A DNA stretch of 7,307 bases from Prevotellaceae bacterium UBA1716 (lineage in GTDB: Bacteria > Bacteroidota > Bacteroidia > Bacteroidales > Bacteroidaceae): the NCBI GenBank assembly GCA_002317225.1, contig DCIW01000048.1:1-7307 (forward strand), in the 5' to 3' direction. A program made the position numbers and the translations under genes. The notes below the pieces were generated by a model. That model did not search any database and was not told the DNA's origin. It saw nothing but the letters and a program-made list of their open reading frames with translations. Shown one piece after another: positions 1-7,203 of this stretch (the stretch's first letter is position 1; each line of letters begins with the position of its first letter).

Positions 1-513
1 GACAACATCATCATCTACAAGGGTTATGACAAGTCGAACCTCGTTGAGGTGGTTGATGGCAAGGTGACAGTTCTCGAAAACGACAACTACATCAAGTTTG
101 CTCCAAAGTCGGGTTGCAAGATCACATCGCTCACAGTGAACGGAGTAGAGCAGTATGCTGACTACGAAGGTGCATATTCTGTAGCAATTACCGAAGGTGC
201 TCAGATTGTAGTTAAGACTTACGCAATCGTTCGCGACAAGAAGGCTACAGTTATCGTGAAGAACATAGAGGCAGCAAACTACGGTTTCTCATTCATGCGT
301 TCAGACCGTTCTGCAATCAGTCTTGTTGAAGGTGAGAACGAAATTCTCTTCTCTGAAGAGGCAGATGCTCCATTCTCTCTCACAGCTTACGGTAGCGACC
401 TCAACATGATTGTTTACCTCAACGGCGAGAAGGTAAATCCTTACTACGAAGGTGGTACTTCATACACAGATATCAACCTCAAGGATGGTGGTCTTCTCGA
501 GATTTACCTCCAG
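1..513 (+). repeat. Two diverged tandem beta modules in the first gene
   Basis: Residues about 1-75 (bases 1-225) and 82-171 (bases 244-513) of the partial protein align loosely. Each starts with short beta strands, then VLENDNYIKF in the first copy and LVEGENEILF in the second, then a strand ending in VNG or LNG, then a glycine-rich turn and a final strand (QIVVKTY, LLEIYL). The similarity is at protein level only; no DNA repeat is visible. Domain identity is uncertain. Confidence 0.4.
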
Positions 514-651
514 GGCGGTGAAACAATCGTTGGCATCAACAGCGTGAAGACTATCGCAAATGGCTCTGCACTCAATCTCCGTGGTCAGCGTGTAGATGCA
601 AATGCCAAGGGCTTTGTGATTATCAACGGCAAGAAGTATTTCAATAAGTAA
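1..651 (+). CDS. C-terminal part of a secreted or surface beta-repeat protein (5' end outside window)
   Basis: The frame is open from base 1 to the TAA at 649-651, giving 216 codons. The GTG at 49 is an internal Val codon, not a credible start, so this is the tail of a longer gene beginning to the left. The visible part is beta-strand rich with few Cys and no catalytic motif. Two related segments can be aligned (residues about 1-75 and 82-171), each carrying a 'LE/LVE-DN-I-F' strand followed by 'VNG' or 'LNG' and a 'G-Y/S-I-G' end, resembling the small beta modules of Bacteroidota surface proteins (InlB B-repeat-like). After a linker (about 175-188) comes the tail LNLRGQRVDANAKG...IINGKKYFNK, a type of ending common in exported Prevotella proteins and shared with the LRR gene downstream. 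The subtilase gene starts 21 bases after its stop, suggesting cotranscription. The export route (T9SS or other) and the function are inferred or unknown. Confidence 0.85.
   Translation, partial: DNIIIYKGYDKSNLVEVVDGKVTVLENDNYIKFAPKSGCKITSLTVNGVEQYADYEGAYSVAITEGAQIVVKTYAIVRDKKATVIVKNIEAANYGFSFMRSDRSAISLVEGENEILFSEEADAPFSLTAYGSDLNMIVYLNGEKVNPYYEGGTSYTDINLKDGGLLEIYLQGGETIVGINSVKTIANGSALNLRGQRVDANAKGFVIINGKKYFNK
583..612 (+). repeat. DNA segment shared with the 3' end of the LRR gene (copy 1)
   Basis: These 30 bases, coding for GQRVDANAKG, match 26 of 30 positions of 6608-6637 in the same codon frame. Both continue to the end of their genes as an xxI-xxGKKYFNK tail. The similarity marks a common C-terminal tail that has stayed close at DNA level, through recent duplication, gene conversion or constraint. 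Confidence 0.65.
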
Positions 652-672
652 TACTCCCTTTATATTTTATAC

Positions 673-3042
673 ATGAAAAAAGTAATCCTATTTGGAATAA
701 TATCTGTTTTGGCTGTGGCAGCAAATGCCCAGTCAAAACTTGATATGCAGAGTCGCATGAAACTCGTGAAGGAGCGCATGAATGTAGCTGCTCCTGCCGA
801 GGGCAAGAAGCGTGCGGCTGTGAAAGCAGATGAGAAGGCGTGGACAACCGCTTTCGTAGAGTTGAAGGATGCAAACGACAAGGCTGAACTCGAAGCTTCA
901 GGCACAAAGATACTTCGCCAGTATGGCAATGTGGTTATCGTTGCTGTGCAGATGGACGAAGTGGAGAATGTGGCTAACCTCAAGAGCATCAAGCGTATGC
1001 AACTCTCACGCGAAGTGAAGAAAAAGTTGAACGATGCACGTCGCGTAACTGGTATCGATAAGATTCATTCAGGACTCGACCTTCCTCAGGCATATACTGG
1101 AAAGGGCGTTGTGACTGGTCTTGTGGACAATGGTTTCGATGCAAACAACATCAATTTCCGCGATAAGAACGGTAAGACTCGTATCGGCTATATGAGCCGC
1201 TACATACAGAGTTCTGCATCGAAGGATGGATATGTTTGCTACAACTACTACCCAGATGGTATGCTCCCTGATGATGATGAACTCACATTCTCGGTTGAGA
1301 GTTTCACTTCCGACGGCTCAGAAGACTATCATGCCACCCACACTTGTGGTATCATGGCAGGTGGTTATACGGGCGACATATCGTATAGTGTGATGGCAAA
1401 CGAGGCAGGCGACTCGAAAAACGTGACTGGACCAAACCCATATTATGGTGGTTCTATCGACTCCGAAATCGTATGCTCGTGTGGCGACCTCGTTGACACA
1501 TTCATCGCGATGGGTGTGGAGGATATCGTGAACTATTCGCTCTATTCGAACGGATACGACCAGAACTTTGAGCCTCTCGCTCCAAAGCCATGCGTGGTAA
1601 ACCTCTCGCTCGGTTCGAATCTCGGTGCTCACGACCCAAACTATATGTTCAACTACATCCTCGACTACTTCTCTGATTATGCAACTATCTGTGTAGCTTC
1701 GGGCAACGAGGCCGACTATCCAATCGCTTGCAGTAAGGTGCTCACAGCAGAGGATCCAAGTCTCAAGACTCTCATCCATCCTATTTACGAAGGCGAATAC
1801 TCCAACGGAAGCACTACATACTACAACCTCCGCTACGGTTCTTCGCTCATCTATGCTGACGACAACCGTCCTTTCGAGGTTCAGGTGGTCATCTACAACA
1901 AGAAGCGTGGCACTATTGCAAAGCGTTTCAGCGTGGGCGAAAACACTGAAGGCAATATGGTTATCTGGACAACTGGAGGCGACTATGCAGTCTCGGGTGC
2001 AACCGAAGACTTGAGTTTATCTACTAAGTTTAATGGTTACATCGCCATTGCAACTGCTCTCGACGAAGACCTCAACCGCTACTATGCAGGTGTGATGTAC
2101 TACACATCTGACAATCAGCTCAATAATGCCGACGACAACTATATTCTTGGTATCGTGGTGAATGGTGAAGATGGTCAGCGTATCGACATCTATGGTGATG
2201 ATGGCTACTGCTACTTCGACGCTTATGGTCAGGAAGCAAAGGGATTCCAGAATGGTTCGCGCAACGGTACTATCAGCGATATGGCTTGTGGCTACAAGAC
2301 TATCTGCGTAGGTTCGTACAACATCAAGAACCATTGGGCATCTATGGACGGCTACTCATACGGATATGATGGTTTCCCACAAGGCGCGGCATCACGCTTC
2401 TCTTCATACGGAACTCTTGCCGATGGACGTAACCTCCCACACATTTGTGCTCCAGGTACAGTGGTTATTTCTTCAATCAATTCATATTGCGTGGAAAATC
2501 CTTCGATGGGATTCACTGATGTGGCACTTCAGGGCAAGTACGTGGAGCCTTCAGGTCGCACAAACTACTGGATGCAGGAGCGTGGTACATCAATGTCAAC
2601 TCCTTTGGTAGCAGGTGCTGTAGCCCTTTGGCTCGAGGCTAATCCAGACCTTACAAGCACTGAGATTCGTGACATCATCATGAAGACTGCTATTGTTGAT
2701 GAAGACGTTAATTCGGGCGATCCAGTTCAGTGGGGTGCGGGCAAATTTGATGCTTATGCAGGTCTGAAGGAAGTGCTTCGTCGCAAGGCAAATTCCATCG
2801 AAAGCACATCAGCTGATAAGGGTTCTGACATCGTTATCTCACAGGTGGGTGATCGTCAGTTCCGTGTGCTTGATGCTGGTGCTAAGGCTATGAATGTAAC
2901 AGTCTACAACGCTATGGGTCAGCAGGTTTCAAACTCTACAGCTAATGGTGATGAGACTCTCATCAATGCTTCCGGATGGAACAAGGGCATCTACCTTATC
3001 AAGGCAAACAACTCTCGTGCCCAGCGTGTTATCGTAAAATAA
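673..3042 (+). CDS. Secreted subtilisin-family (S8) serine protease with T9SS-type C-terminal domain
   Basis: A complete 789-residue protein. An ATG at 673 begins a clear signal peptide (MKKVILFGIISVLAVAANAQ, cleavage near residue 18-20). Residues about 55-112 look like an inhibitor-type propeptide. The catalytic domain spans about 130-700: Asp152 in GLVDNGFD, His220 in HATHTCGIMAG, oxyanion Asn345 in ASGNEAD and nucleophile Ser640 in RGTSMSTPLVAG, so it should be active. The Asn-to-Ser spacing is 295 residues against about 66 in subtilisin; residues about 355-530 are a beta-rich insertion, comparable in position to the jelly-roll inserted in clostridial Csp-type subtilases. The C-terminus (about 719-789) has the pattern of a type A T9SS sorting domain: VTVYNAMGQQV, GDETLI, GWNKGIYLIK and the end RVIVK. 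It is expected to be exported and cleave proteins at the cell surface or outside; the substrate is unknown. Gaps are 21 bases to the gene before and 25 to the gene after. Twelve Cys in the precursor could form disulfides. The family is certain; the secretion route is inferred. Confidence 0.95.
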   Translation: MKKVILFGIISVLAVAANAQSKLDMQSRMKLVKERMNVAAPAEGKKRAAVKADEKAWTTAFVELKDANDKAELEASGTKILRQYGNVVIVAVQMDEVENVANLKSIKRMQLSREVKKKLNDARRVTGIDKIHSGLDLPQAYTGKGVVTGLVDNGFDANNINFRDKNGKTRIGYMSRYIQSSASKDGYVCYNYYPDGMLPDDDELTFSVESFTSDGSEDYHATHTCGIMAGGYTGDISYSVMANEAGDSKNVTGPNPYYGGSIDSEIVCSCGDLVDTFIAMGVEDIVNYSLYSNGYDQNFEPLAPKPCVVNLSLGSNLGAHDPNYMFNYILDYFSDYATICVASGNEADYPIACSKVLTAEDPSLKTLIHPIYEGEYSNGSTTYYNLRYGSSLIYADDNRPFEVQVVIYNKKRGTIAKRFSVGENTEGNMVIWTTGGDYAVSGATEDLSLSTKFNGYIAIATALDEDLNRYYAGVMYYTSDNQLNNADDNYILGIVVNGEDGQRIDIYGDDGYCYFDAYGQEAKGFQNGSRNGTISDMACGYKTICVGSYNIKNHWASMDGYSYGYDGFPQGAASRFSSYGTLADGRNLPHICAPGTVVISSINSYCVENPSMGFTDVALQGKYVEPSGRTNYWMQERGTSMSTPLVAGAVALWLEANPDLTSTEIRDIIMKTAIVDEDVNSGDPVQWGAGKFDAYAGLKEVLRRKANSIESTSADKGSDIVISQVGDRQFRVLDAGAKAMNVTVYNAMGQQVSNSTANGDETLINASGWNKGIYLIKANNSRAQRVIVK

Positions 3043-3067
3043 TCTCCCTCTCTGAAAAACAATTCAA

Positions 3068-6000
3068 ATGAACAAGAATAAATTCGTATTATCAGTGCTT
3101 TTTGCACTTGCTGCGTTCTTCGCCCTCCCACTCACATCGATGGCACAAGACGAAGAACCAATCATCACATTCAAGACTACCCTCTACGAAGACAAAGGTG
3201 AGTCGAACGCCTTCTCACTCGCTATCGGTGCGGTCGAAAAAGGTGTGTATGTGGACATCGACTGCGGTTACGGAGCAGAGGAACTCGAAGTTGATGTTGC
3301 TGCTCTCGAAGACTCAGGCGACCTCGGCGGCTCTTTCTTCTCGGGCAAGGTATCCAAGGAAGGCGTGGTGAAGATTTATGGCGACCCAACCAAGATCGAC
3401 TACTTCAATGCTTCGGGATGCTATATCACTGACATTGAGTTTCATAAGGACCTCAACCTTCAGATTCTCAACCTTGAGTACAACTCGCTCAAGACTCTCA
3501 ACGTGGACAATATGAAGGAACTCCAGGTGCTTTGGTTGTGCGACAATCCATTCACCAAGGAGACACCTCTCAAGATTGGTCGCTTGGAAAAACTCCTTAT
3601 CCTCGACATCGCTCAGGTGGGATATGTTTCGCCCGACTTCGACTTGAAGAACTTCCCTTCGTTGATGACTTTCAACGCATTCTATGCCACTACCCTCAAG
3701 ACTGCCGACACTTCAAAGTGTCCTAACCTCGTGAGTCTCTCGCTCGATATGACTGCTGTGGAGTCGGTGGATGTGTCACAAAACCCTTACCTCTCAGTGC
3801 TCAATGTAGCTGACTCTCGTGTTAAGTCGTTCGATATCACTAAGAACCCACGACTCACCGAACTCTATTTCGGCCATCAGTCGGGTACGGTAAATACTGA
3901 TATCAAGGTAGATGCAATCGATGTGACTCAGAACCCAGAACTCTACATCATGTATGGTGGCGGCAACAATCTCAAGACTCTCGACATCTCGAAGAACCCT
4001 AAACTTATGGCTCTTTCCGTGCCTTACAACTATCTTGAGACTATTGATGTGTCAAACAATCCTGACCTCTATACTGTCAACCTCTCATACAACAATTTCG
4101 GTTTCTCAACTCTCCCTGCCGACCCAGGCGTTTGGAACGAATACTACTACGAACAGCGCGACTTCATCCTTCCTGATTATATAAAGGTGGGCGATGTAAT
4201 CGACTTCTCCGAAAAGGTGCTTCGTGCTAAGTCTGTCACTCTCGGTCGTGTTTATTTTGTGGAGAAGGACAACCCAACTTCTGCTTACGAACTCGATGCA
4301 AGCTACTACACTTACGAGGACGGTAAGGTGACTTTCCTCAAGCCTGTAAGCAAGCAGTGCTTCATCGAATACTCTAACAGCGAACTTGGCGAATTCAATC
4401 TTCGCACCGAATTCTTCACGGTTCGCAGTGCCGAGGATTATGGCAAGGATATCAAGTATGTAGACTTCGCAAGCGGTGCTCCAACTGGTGCTAAAATCAG
4501 TATGGGAGTTGGTGTGGTAGGTGCTTCGAAGGCTAATCCTGTTGTTGCAAAGGTTGACTTCGGTGATGGCGAACTCAAGTCGTTCACTATCACAGACGAA
4601 TTCCCAACATCTGCCAACATCTCAGGTACACGCGAGGGATATCAGAACTTTGCAGTTTATCTGCCACAGGGCAATTATGTGTCTTCGCTCGCAATCAAGA
4701 ACCTCAGCATCACAAACATCAGTTTGACTGAACTCACTAAGCTTGAGAACCTCGAACTCCCTAACACTGAGCTCTATAGCATCGACCTCTCTTACAATGC
4801 AAACTTGAAGAACCTTGACCTCTCGGGCAACTATCTCAAGACTCTCTCGCTCAAGGGACCAAGCAACTACTTCTACAAGTCGCAGCTCCACGATGTCAAT
4901 ATCTCAAACAACCAGCTTGAGACTCTCGAACTCGACGACTATTATGCTCTCCACAACTTCAATATCGCTAACAATAAGTTCACCGAAATTGACCTTTCAG
5001 ATGCTGATAATCTCATCTCACTTGATGCATCAGGCAACCTCTTCGAATCGCTCGTACTCACTTACAGCGAGCAAATCAAGAGTTTCAATGCTGCCAACAA
5101 CAATTTGACTGAGCTCTACATCCCAGCAACTGCTCCAGTAGAGTATATGAACATCTCGGGCAATAAGTTCACTCTCAGCAATATGCCTGAGAATCCAGGT
5201 CTTGACGAGTCGCATTTCATTTATGCTCCTCAGCAGGCTATTGAGATTGCAACTACATCGCCTGGTGTTGACCTCACAGATCAGTTTGTGACTATCGACG
5301 GCAAGTCAACTCAGTTCGAATGGAAGCGTATGGATGGCGGTCTCTTCTTGAAGGGAATGGACTATACTGTCACTAATGGTGCCACTAAGTTCCTTAGCAC
5401 AAATGTGGGTAAGGTTTACTGCGAAATCACTCATCCAAGCTACCCTGCATTCACAGGTGCTAATGTGCTCAAGACTACATACGTCACTCCTATCGATATG
5501 CCTAAGTGTGAGATTGCTTCGTTCGTGACCACTACTGAAGGCGAAGAGGTAACTCTCTCTCTTGCAGCTGTTAAGGATGGTACTTCAGTCTATTTCGACT
5601 GGGCTGGTGATGGCAATGTGAGCCAGTACACTCTCGGCACAACTTACCGTCGTTTCTATCCTACTACAAAGGGTAACGTGAAGGTTCGTGTTCTTGTGGC
5701 AGACGAGGCTGACAAACTTTCTGTCTTCAGTATCTCGGGTGCTACGATGAGCGATATCGACCTCAGCAAACTCGCTGATGTGCCTGCTATCACTGTTGCT
5801 GATGCGGGTCTCGAAACTATCAACGTACCTGCTTCGAACAAGCTCAACGAACTCAATCTCTCGGGCAATAAGCTCACTTCGTTCGACATATCCAAGTATC
5901 CTAACCTTATGTATATCTCGCTCAACAGCAACTCGCTCCAGAGCATCGACCTCTCTGCAGGCGAAGGACTTCAGTTGGCATACTTGGGCAACAACAAACT

Positions 6001-6676
6001 CACTGAGGTGACTCTCAAAAACCCTAACCTCTGGAACCTCGACCTCGCTAACAACAAGCTCGAGAACATTTCATTCGAGGGTTGTCCTTTCCTCTCACAG
6101 GTTTGGTTGACAAGCAACCAGTTCAAAAACGTTGACATCACTCCTGTAAAGAATACGCTCCAGGTTCTTAACGTGGTCGACAACAAGCTCTCGTTTGCCA
6201 CTCTTCCACGCCCTACATCACGCCTCACAACTTACAGTTATGGCAATCAGGCACCTCTCACAGGTACTGTATCGGGTGGTAAGGTAGACTTCAGCGCAGA
6301 GGCTTCGGTTGATGGCACTCCAACCACTTTCCGTTGGTTCATTGGTGATGTTTATGTTGATGAGAATGACTCTATCCAGGGTGAGGAACTCTACATCGAT
6401 GAGGAATACACAATTGAGAATGGTGTCACTACTTTCCTTCTCGAAGAAAAGTACACCAACCTTGTCTGCATCATGACCAACTCCGTTTATCCAAACCTCA
6501 TGCAGTACACCGACTATGTCACATTCGATCCTAAAGATGGCTCAAGCAGCATCCAGAATGTGCGTATCAACACTGCCAAGTTTGAGGGCAAGTCATTCCG
6601 CATCAATGGTCAGCCTGCCGATGAAAATGCCAAGGGCATCATCATCAAGGACGGCAAGAAATACTTCAACAAATAG
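3068..6676 (+). CDS. Large secreted leucine-rich-repeat protein with three LRR/Ig-like units
   Basis: A complete 1202-residue protein starting at ATG 3068 after an A-rich leader (GAAAAACAATTCAA). The signal peptide is residues 1-26 (LTSMA before QDEEP). The rest is three copies of one architecture. Unit 1 is about 31-455, unit 2 about 456-815, unit 3 about 816-1160. Each has a PKD-like strand module (VDIDCGYG, VDFGDGE, FDWAGDGN), an LRR block with repeats of about 20-22 residues of type L..LDIS.NP.L..L.V..N.L (about 128-348, 538-705, 885-1047), a capping segment (FSTLPADPG, LSNMPENPG, FATLPRPTS) and an Ig-like domain with a Y-T-(E/N)-G-x-T-F core. The last about 40 residues form the tail RINGQPADENAKG...KDGKKYFNK shared with the first gene. 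LRR proteins of this kind usually bind proteins or host surfaces; no catalytic motif is visible. It follows the subtilase by 25 bases and is the last gene before a terminator hairpin. Ligand and relation to the protease are unknown. Confidence 0.93.
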   Translation: MNKNKFVLSVLFALAAFFALPLTSMAQDEEPIITFKTTLYEDKGESNAFSLAIGAVEKGVYVDIDCGYGAEELEVDVAALEDSGDLGGSFFSGKVSKEGVVKIYGDPTKIDYFNASGCYITDIEFHKDLNLQILNLEYNSLKTLNVDNMKELQVLWLCDNPFTKETPLKIGRLEKLLILDIAQVGYVSPDFDLKNFPSLMTFNAFYATTLKTADTSKCPNLVSLSLDMTAVESVDVSQNPYLSVLNVADSRVKSFDITKNPRLTELYFGHQSGTVNTDIKVDAIDVTQNPELYIMYGGGNNLKTLDISKNPKLMALSVPYNYLETIDVSNNPDLYTVNLSYNNFGFSTLPADPGVWNEYYYEQRDFILPDYIKVGDVIDFSEKVLRAKSVTLGRVYFVEKDNPTSAYELDASYYTYEDGKVTFLKPVSKQCFIEYSNSELGEFNLRTEFFTVRSAEDYGKDIKYVDFASGAPTGAKISMGVGVVGASKANPVVAKVDFGDGELKSFTITDEFPTSANISGTREGYQNFAVYLPQGNYVSSLAIKNLSITNISLTELTKLENLELPNTELYSIDLSYNANLKNLDLSGNYLKTLSLKGPSNYFYKSQLHDVNISNNQLETLELDDYYALHNFNIANNKFTEIDLSDADNLISLDASGNLFESLVLTYSEQIKSFNAANNNLTELYIPATAPVEYMNISGNKFTLSNMPENPGLDESHFIYAPQQAIEIATTSPGVDLTDQFVTIDGKSTQFEWKRMDGGLFLKGMDYTVTNGATKFLSTNVGKVYCEITHPSYPAFTGANVLKTTYVTPIDMPKCEIASFVTTTEGEEVTLSLAAVKDGTSVYFDWAGDGNVSQYTLGTTYRRFYPTTKGNVKVRVLVADEADKLSVFSISGATMSDIDLSKLADVPAITVADAGLETINVPASNKLNELNLSGNKLTSFDISKYPNLMYISLNSNSLQSIDLSAGEGLQLAYLGNNKLTEVTLKNPNLWNLDLANNKLENISFEGCPFLSQVWLTSNQFKNVDITPVKNTLQVLNVVDNKLSFATLPRPTSRLTTYSYGNQAPLTGTVSGGKVDFSAEASVDGTPTTFRWFIGDVYVDENDSIQGEELYIDEEYTIENGVTTFLLEEKYTNLVCIMTNSVYPNLMQYTDYVTFDPKDGSSSIQNVRINTAKFEGKSFRINGQPADENAKGIIIKDGKKYFNK
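3158..6547 (+). repeat. Threefold internal duplication in the LRR gene
   Basis: Three units at about 3158-4432, 4433-5512 and 5513-6547. The capping motif recurs at residues 343-365, 699-725 and 1039-1064, a spacing of 356 and 340 residues. After each cap comes an Ig-like stretch in which YYTYEDGKVTFL, DYTVTNGATKFL and EYTIENGVTTFL correspond. The LRR blocks lie at about 3449-4111, 4679-5182 and 5720-6208. Copies are diverged at DNA level apart from short repeat phrases, so the triplication is old. Confidence 0.75.
6608..6637 (+). repeat. DNA segment shared with the 3' end of the first gene (copy 2)
   Basis: Thirty bases coding for GQPADENAKG, 26 of 30 identical to 583-612 and in the same frame. 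From here to the stop both genes keep the same length (23 codons including stop) and end in GKKYFNK. Confidence 0.65.
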
Positions 6677-6707
6677 TATTTATCCTTTTCGCATATAGCA
6701 AATATCA

Positions 6708-6739
6708 AAGCAGGGCCCGATCAATTTCGAGCCCTGCTT
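6708..6739. terminator. Hairpin between convergent genes, probable terminator working in both directions
   Basis: AAGCAGGGC (6708-6716) pairs perfectly with GCCCTGCTT (6731-6739). After one C/A mismatch, CGA (6718-6720) pairs with TCG (6727-6729), leaving the loop TCAATT. It lies 31 bases after the LRR stop. There is no long T run in either direction: the + side continues GCTATTATTATC and the minus side TTGATATTTGC, so termination strength is uncertain. The minus-strand gene stops (TGA, 6723-6721) inside the loop, so half of the stem also codes for its last residues. Confidence 0.7.
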
Positions 6740-7164
6740 GCTATTATTATCAACACTATACCGAAAAGAACACCAATGAAGAGCCACCGGTTCAGTCTGG
6801 GTGGTGGAGAGATGGGGGATGTGTGTTTCTCACTTGATATGCTCAGAGTGTCACACACCTGTTTTTTCTTTACCTCCTGACTTGTCTGTTCGATGCGACC
6901 ATTGCTTATGCAGATATGCTTTACGAGATGTGACCGCTGATTTGGAACAACTGAATCAACATCAAGAGAATCAAACACAAACACATCGAACTGATCAAAC
7001 ACGAAACTGACATCACTACGTATGCTGTCCGATAGACATACATTGTGAATTGCCACCGAATCCGTCTTCTCCGTAACTGACATCCTCTTCGATCTACAGC
7101 TTGCGAGCAGCATCAACAGCATTGCAAGCAACACAACAACGATATATTCATACTTCCGTTTCAT
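6721..7164 (-). CDS. Small lipoprotein with C-terminal transmembrane helix; candidate unimolecular phage spanin
   Basis: The protein is 147 residues from the ATG at 7164. Starts at ATG 7185 or GTG 7215 would add 7 or 17 residues; 7164 was chosen because it gives a compact lipoprotein signal: MKRKYEY, a hydrophobic run, then LLAS-Cys23. Next is a polar region with recurring D-S/T-hydrophobic steps (TDSVAI, SDSIRSDV, DSLDVDSV, CDTLSI), a proline hinge SPISPPPRLNRW, and a single hydrophobic helix of about 17 residues (WLFIGVLFGIVLIIIAS) ending in SRARN. A lipid anchor at one end and a membrane helix at the other is the layout of u-spanins, which link outer and inner membranes and fuse them in phage lysis (phage T1 gp11 is the known model). 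Lipoproteins with D-T/S-V steps and a C-terminal helix are, as I recall, common beside lysis enzymes in Bacteroidota prophages. Codon use differs from the operon (7 of 13 Ile are ATA; 8 of 10 Arg are not CGT/CGC). No holin or endolysin is visible in the window. The lipoprotein plus helix is solid; the spanin role is inference. Confidence 0.75.
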   Translation of the reverse strand: MKRKYEYIVVVLLAMLLMLLASCRSKRMSVTEKTDSVAIHNVCLSDSIRSDVSFVFDQFDVFVFDSLDVDSVVPNQRSHLVKHICISNGRIEQTSQEVKKKQVCDTLSISSEKHTSPISPPPRLNRWLFIGVLFGIVLIIIASRARN

Positions 7165-7203
7165 TACTATTACTTTTTTTTGCATCCATTTTATACCATC
7201 AAC

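Noticed and set aside
49..51. GTG at 49 as the start of the first gene
   Set aside because: The same frame is open to base 1 and the upstream residues (DNIIIYKGYD) continue the beta-repeat pattern, with no signal peptide at 49.
652..672. AT-rich stretch (TTTATATTTTATAC) before the protease ATG as an internal promoter
   Set aside because: No proper -33/-7 pair is present, and short A/T-rich leaders are ordinary translation start regions in this phylum.
1318..1779. Long antisense open frame (153 codons) inside the subtilase gene, and other open frames of 60-110 codons overlapping the three + strand genes
   Set aside because: They lie fully or almost fully inside genes with strong family evidence, have Val/Ser/Arg-rich low-information sequence, and show no signal peptide or motif; they are shadows of biased codon use.
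3449..4111. Regular repeats that could suggest a CRISPR or other DNA-level array
   Set aside because: The periodicity is codon-based (about 20-22 residues), diverged in DNA, and explained by leucine-rich repeats.
6801..7010. 69-codon + strand open frame containing CxxC-like pairs that resembles a small zinc-ribbon
   Set aside because: It is antisense to the lipoprotein gene, which has a coherent signal, hinge and membrane helix; the Cys spacing is not convincing, and the frame has no independent support.
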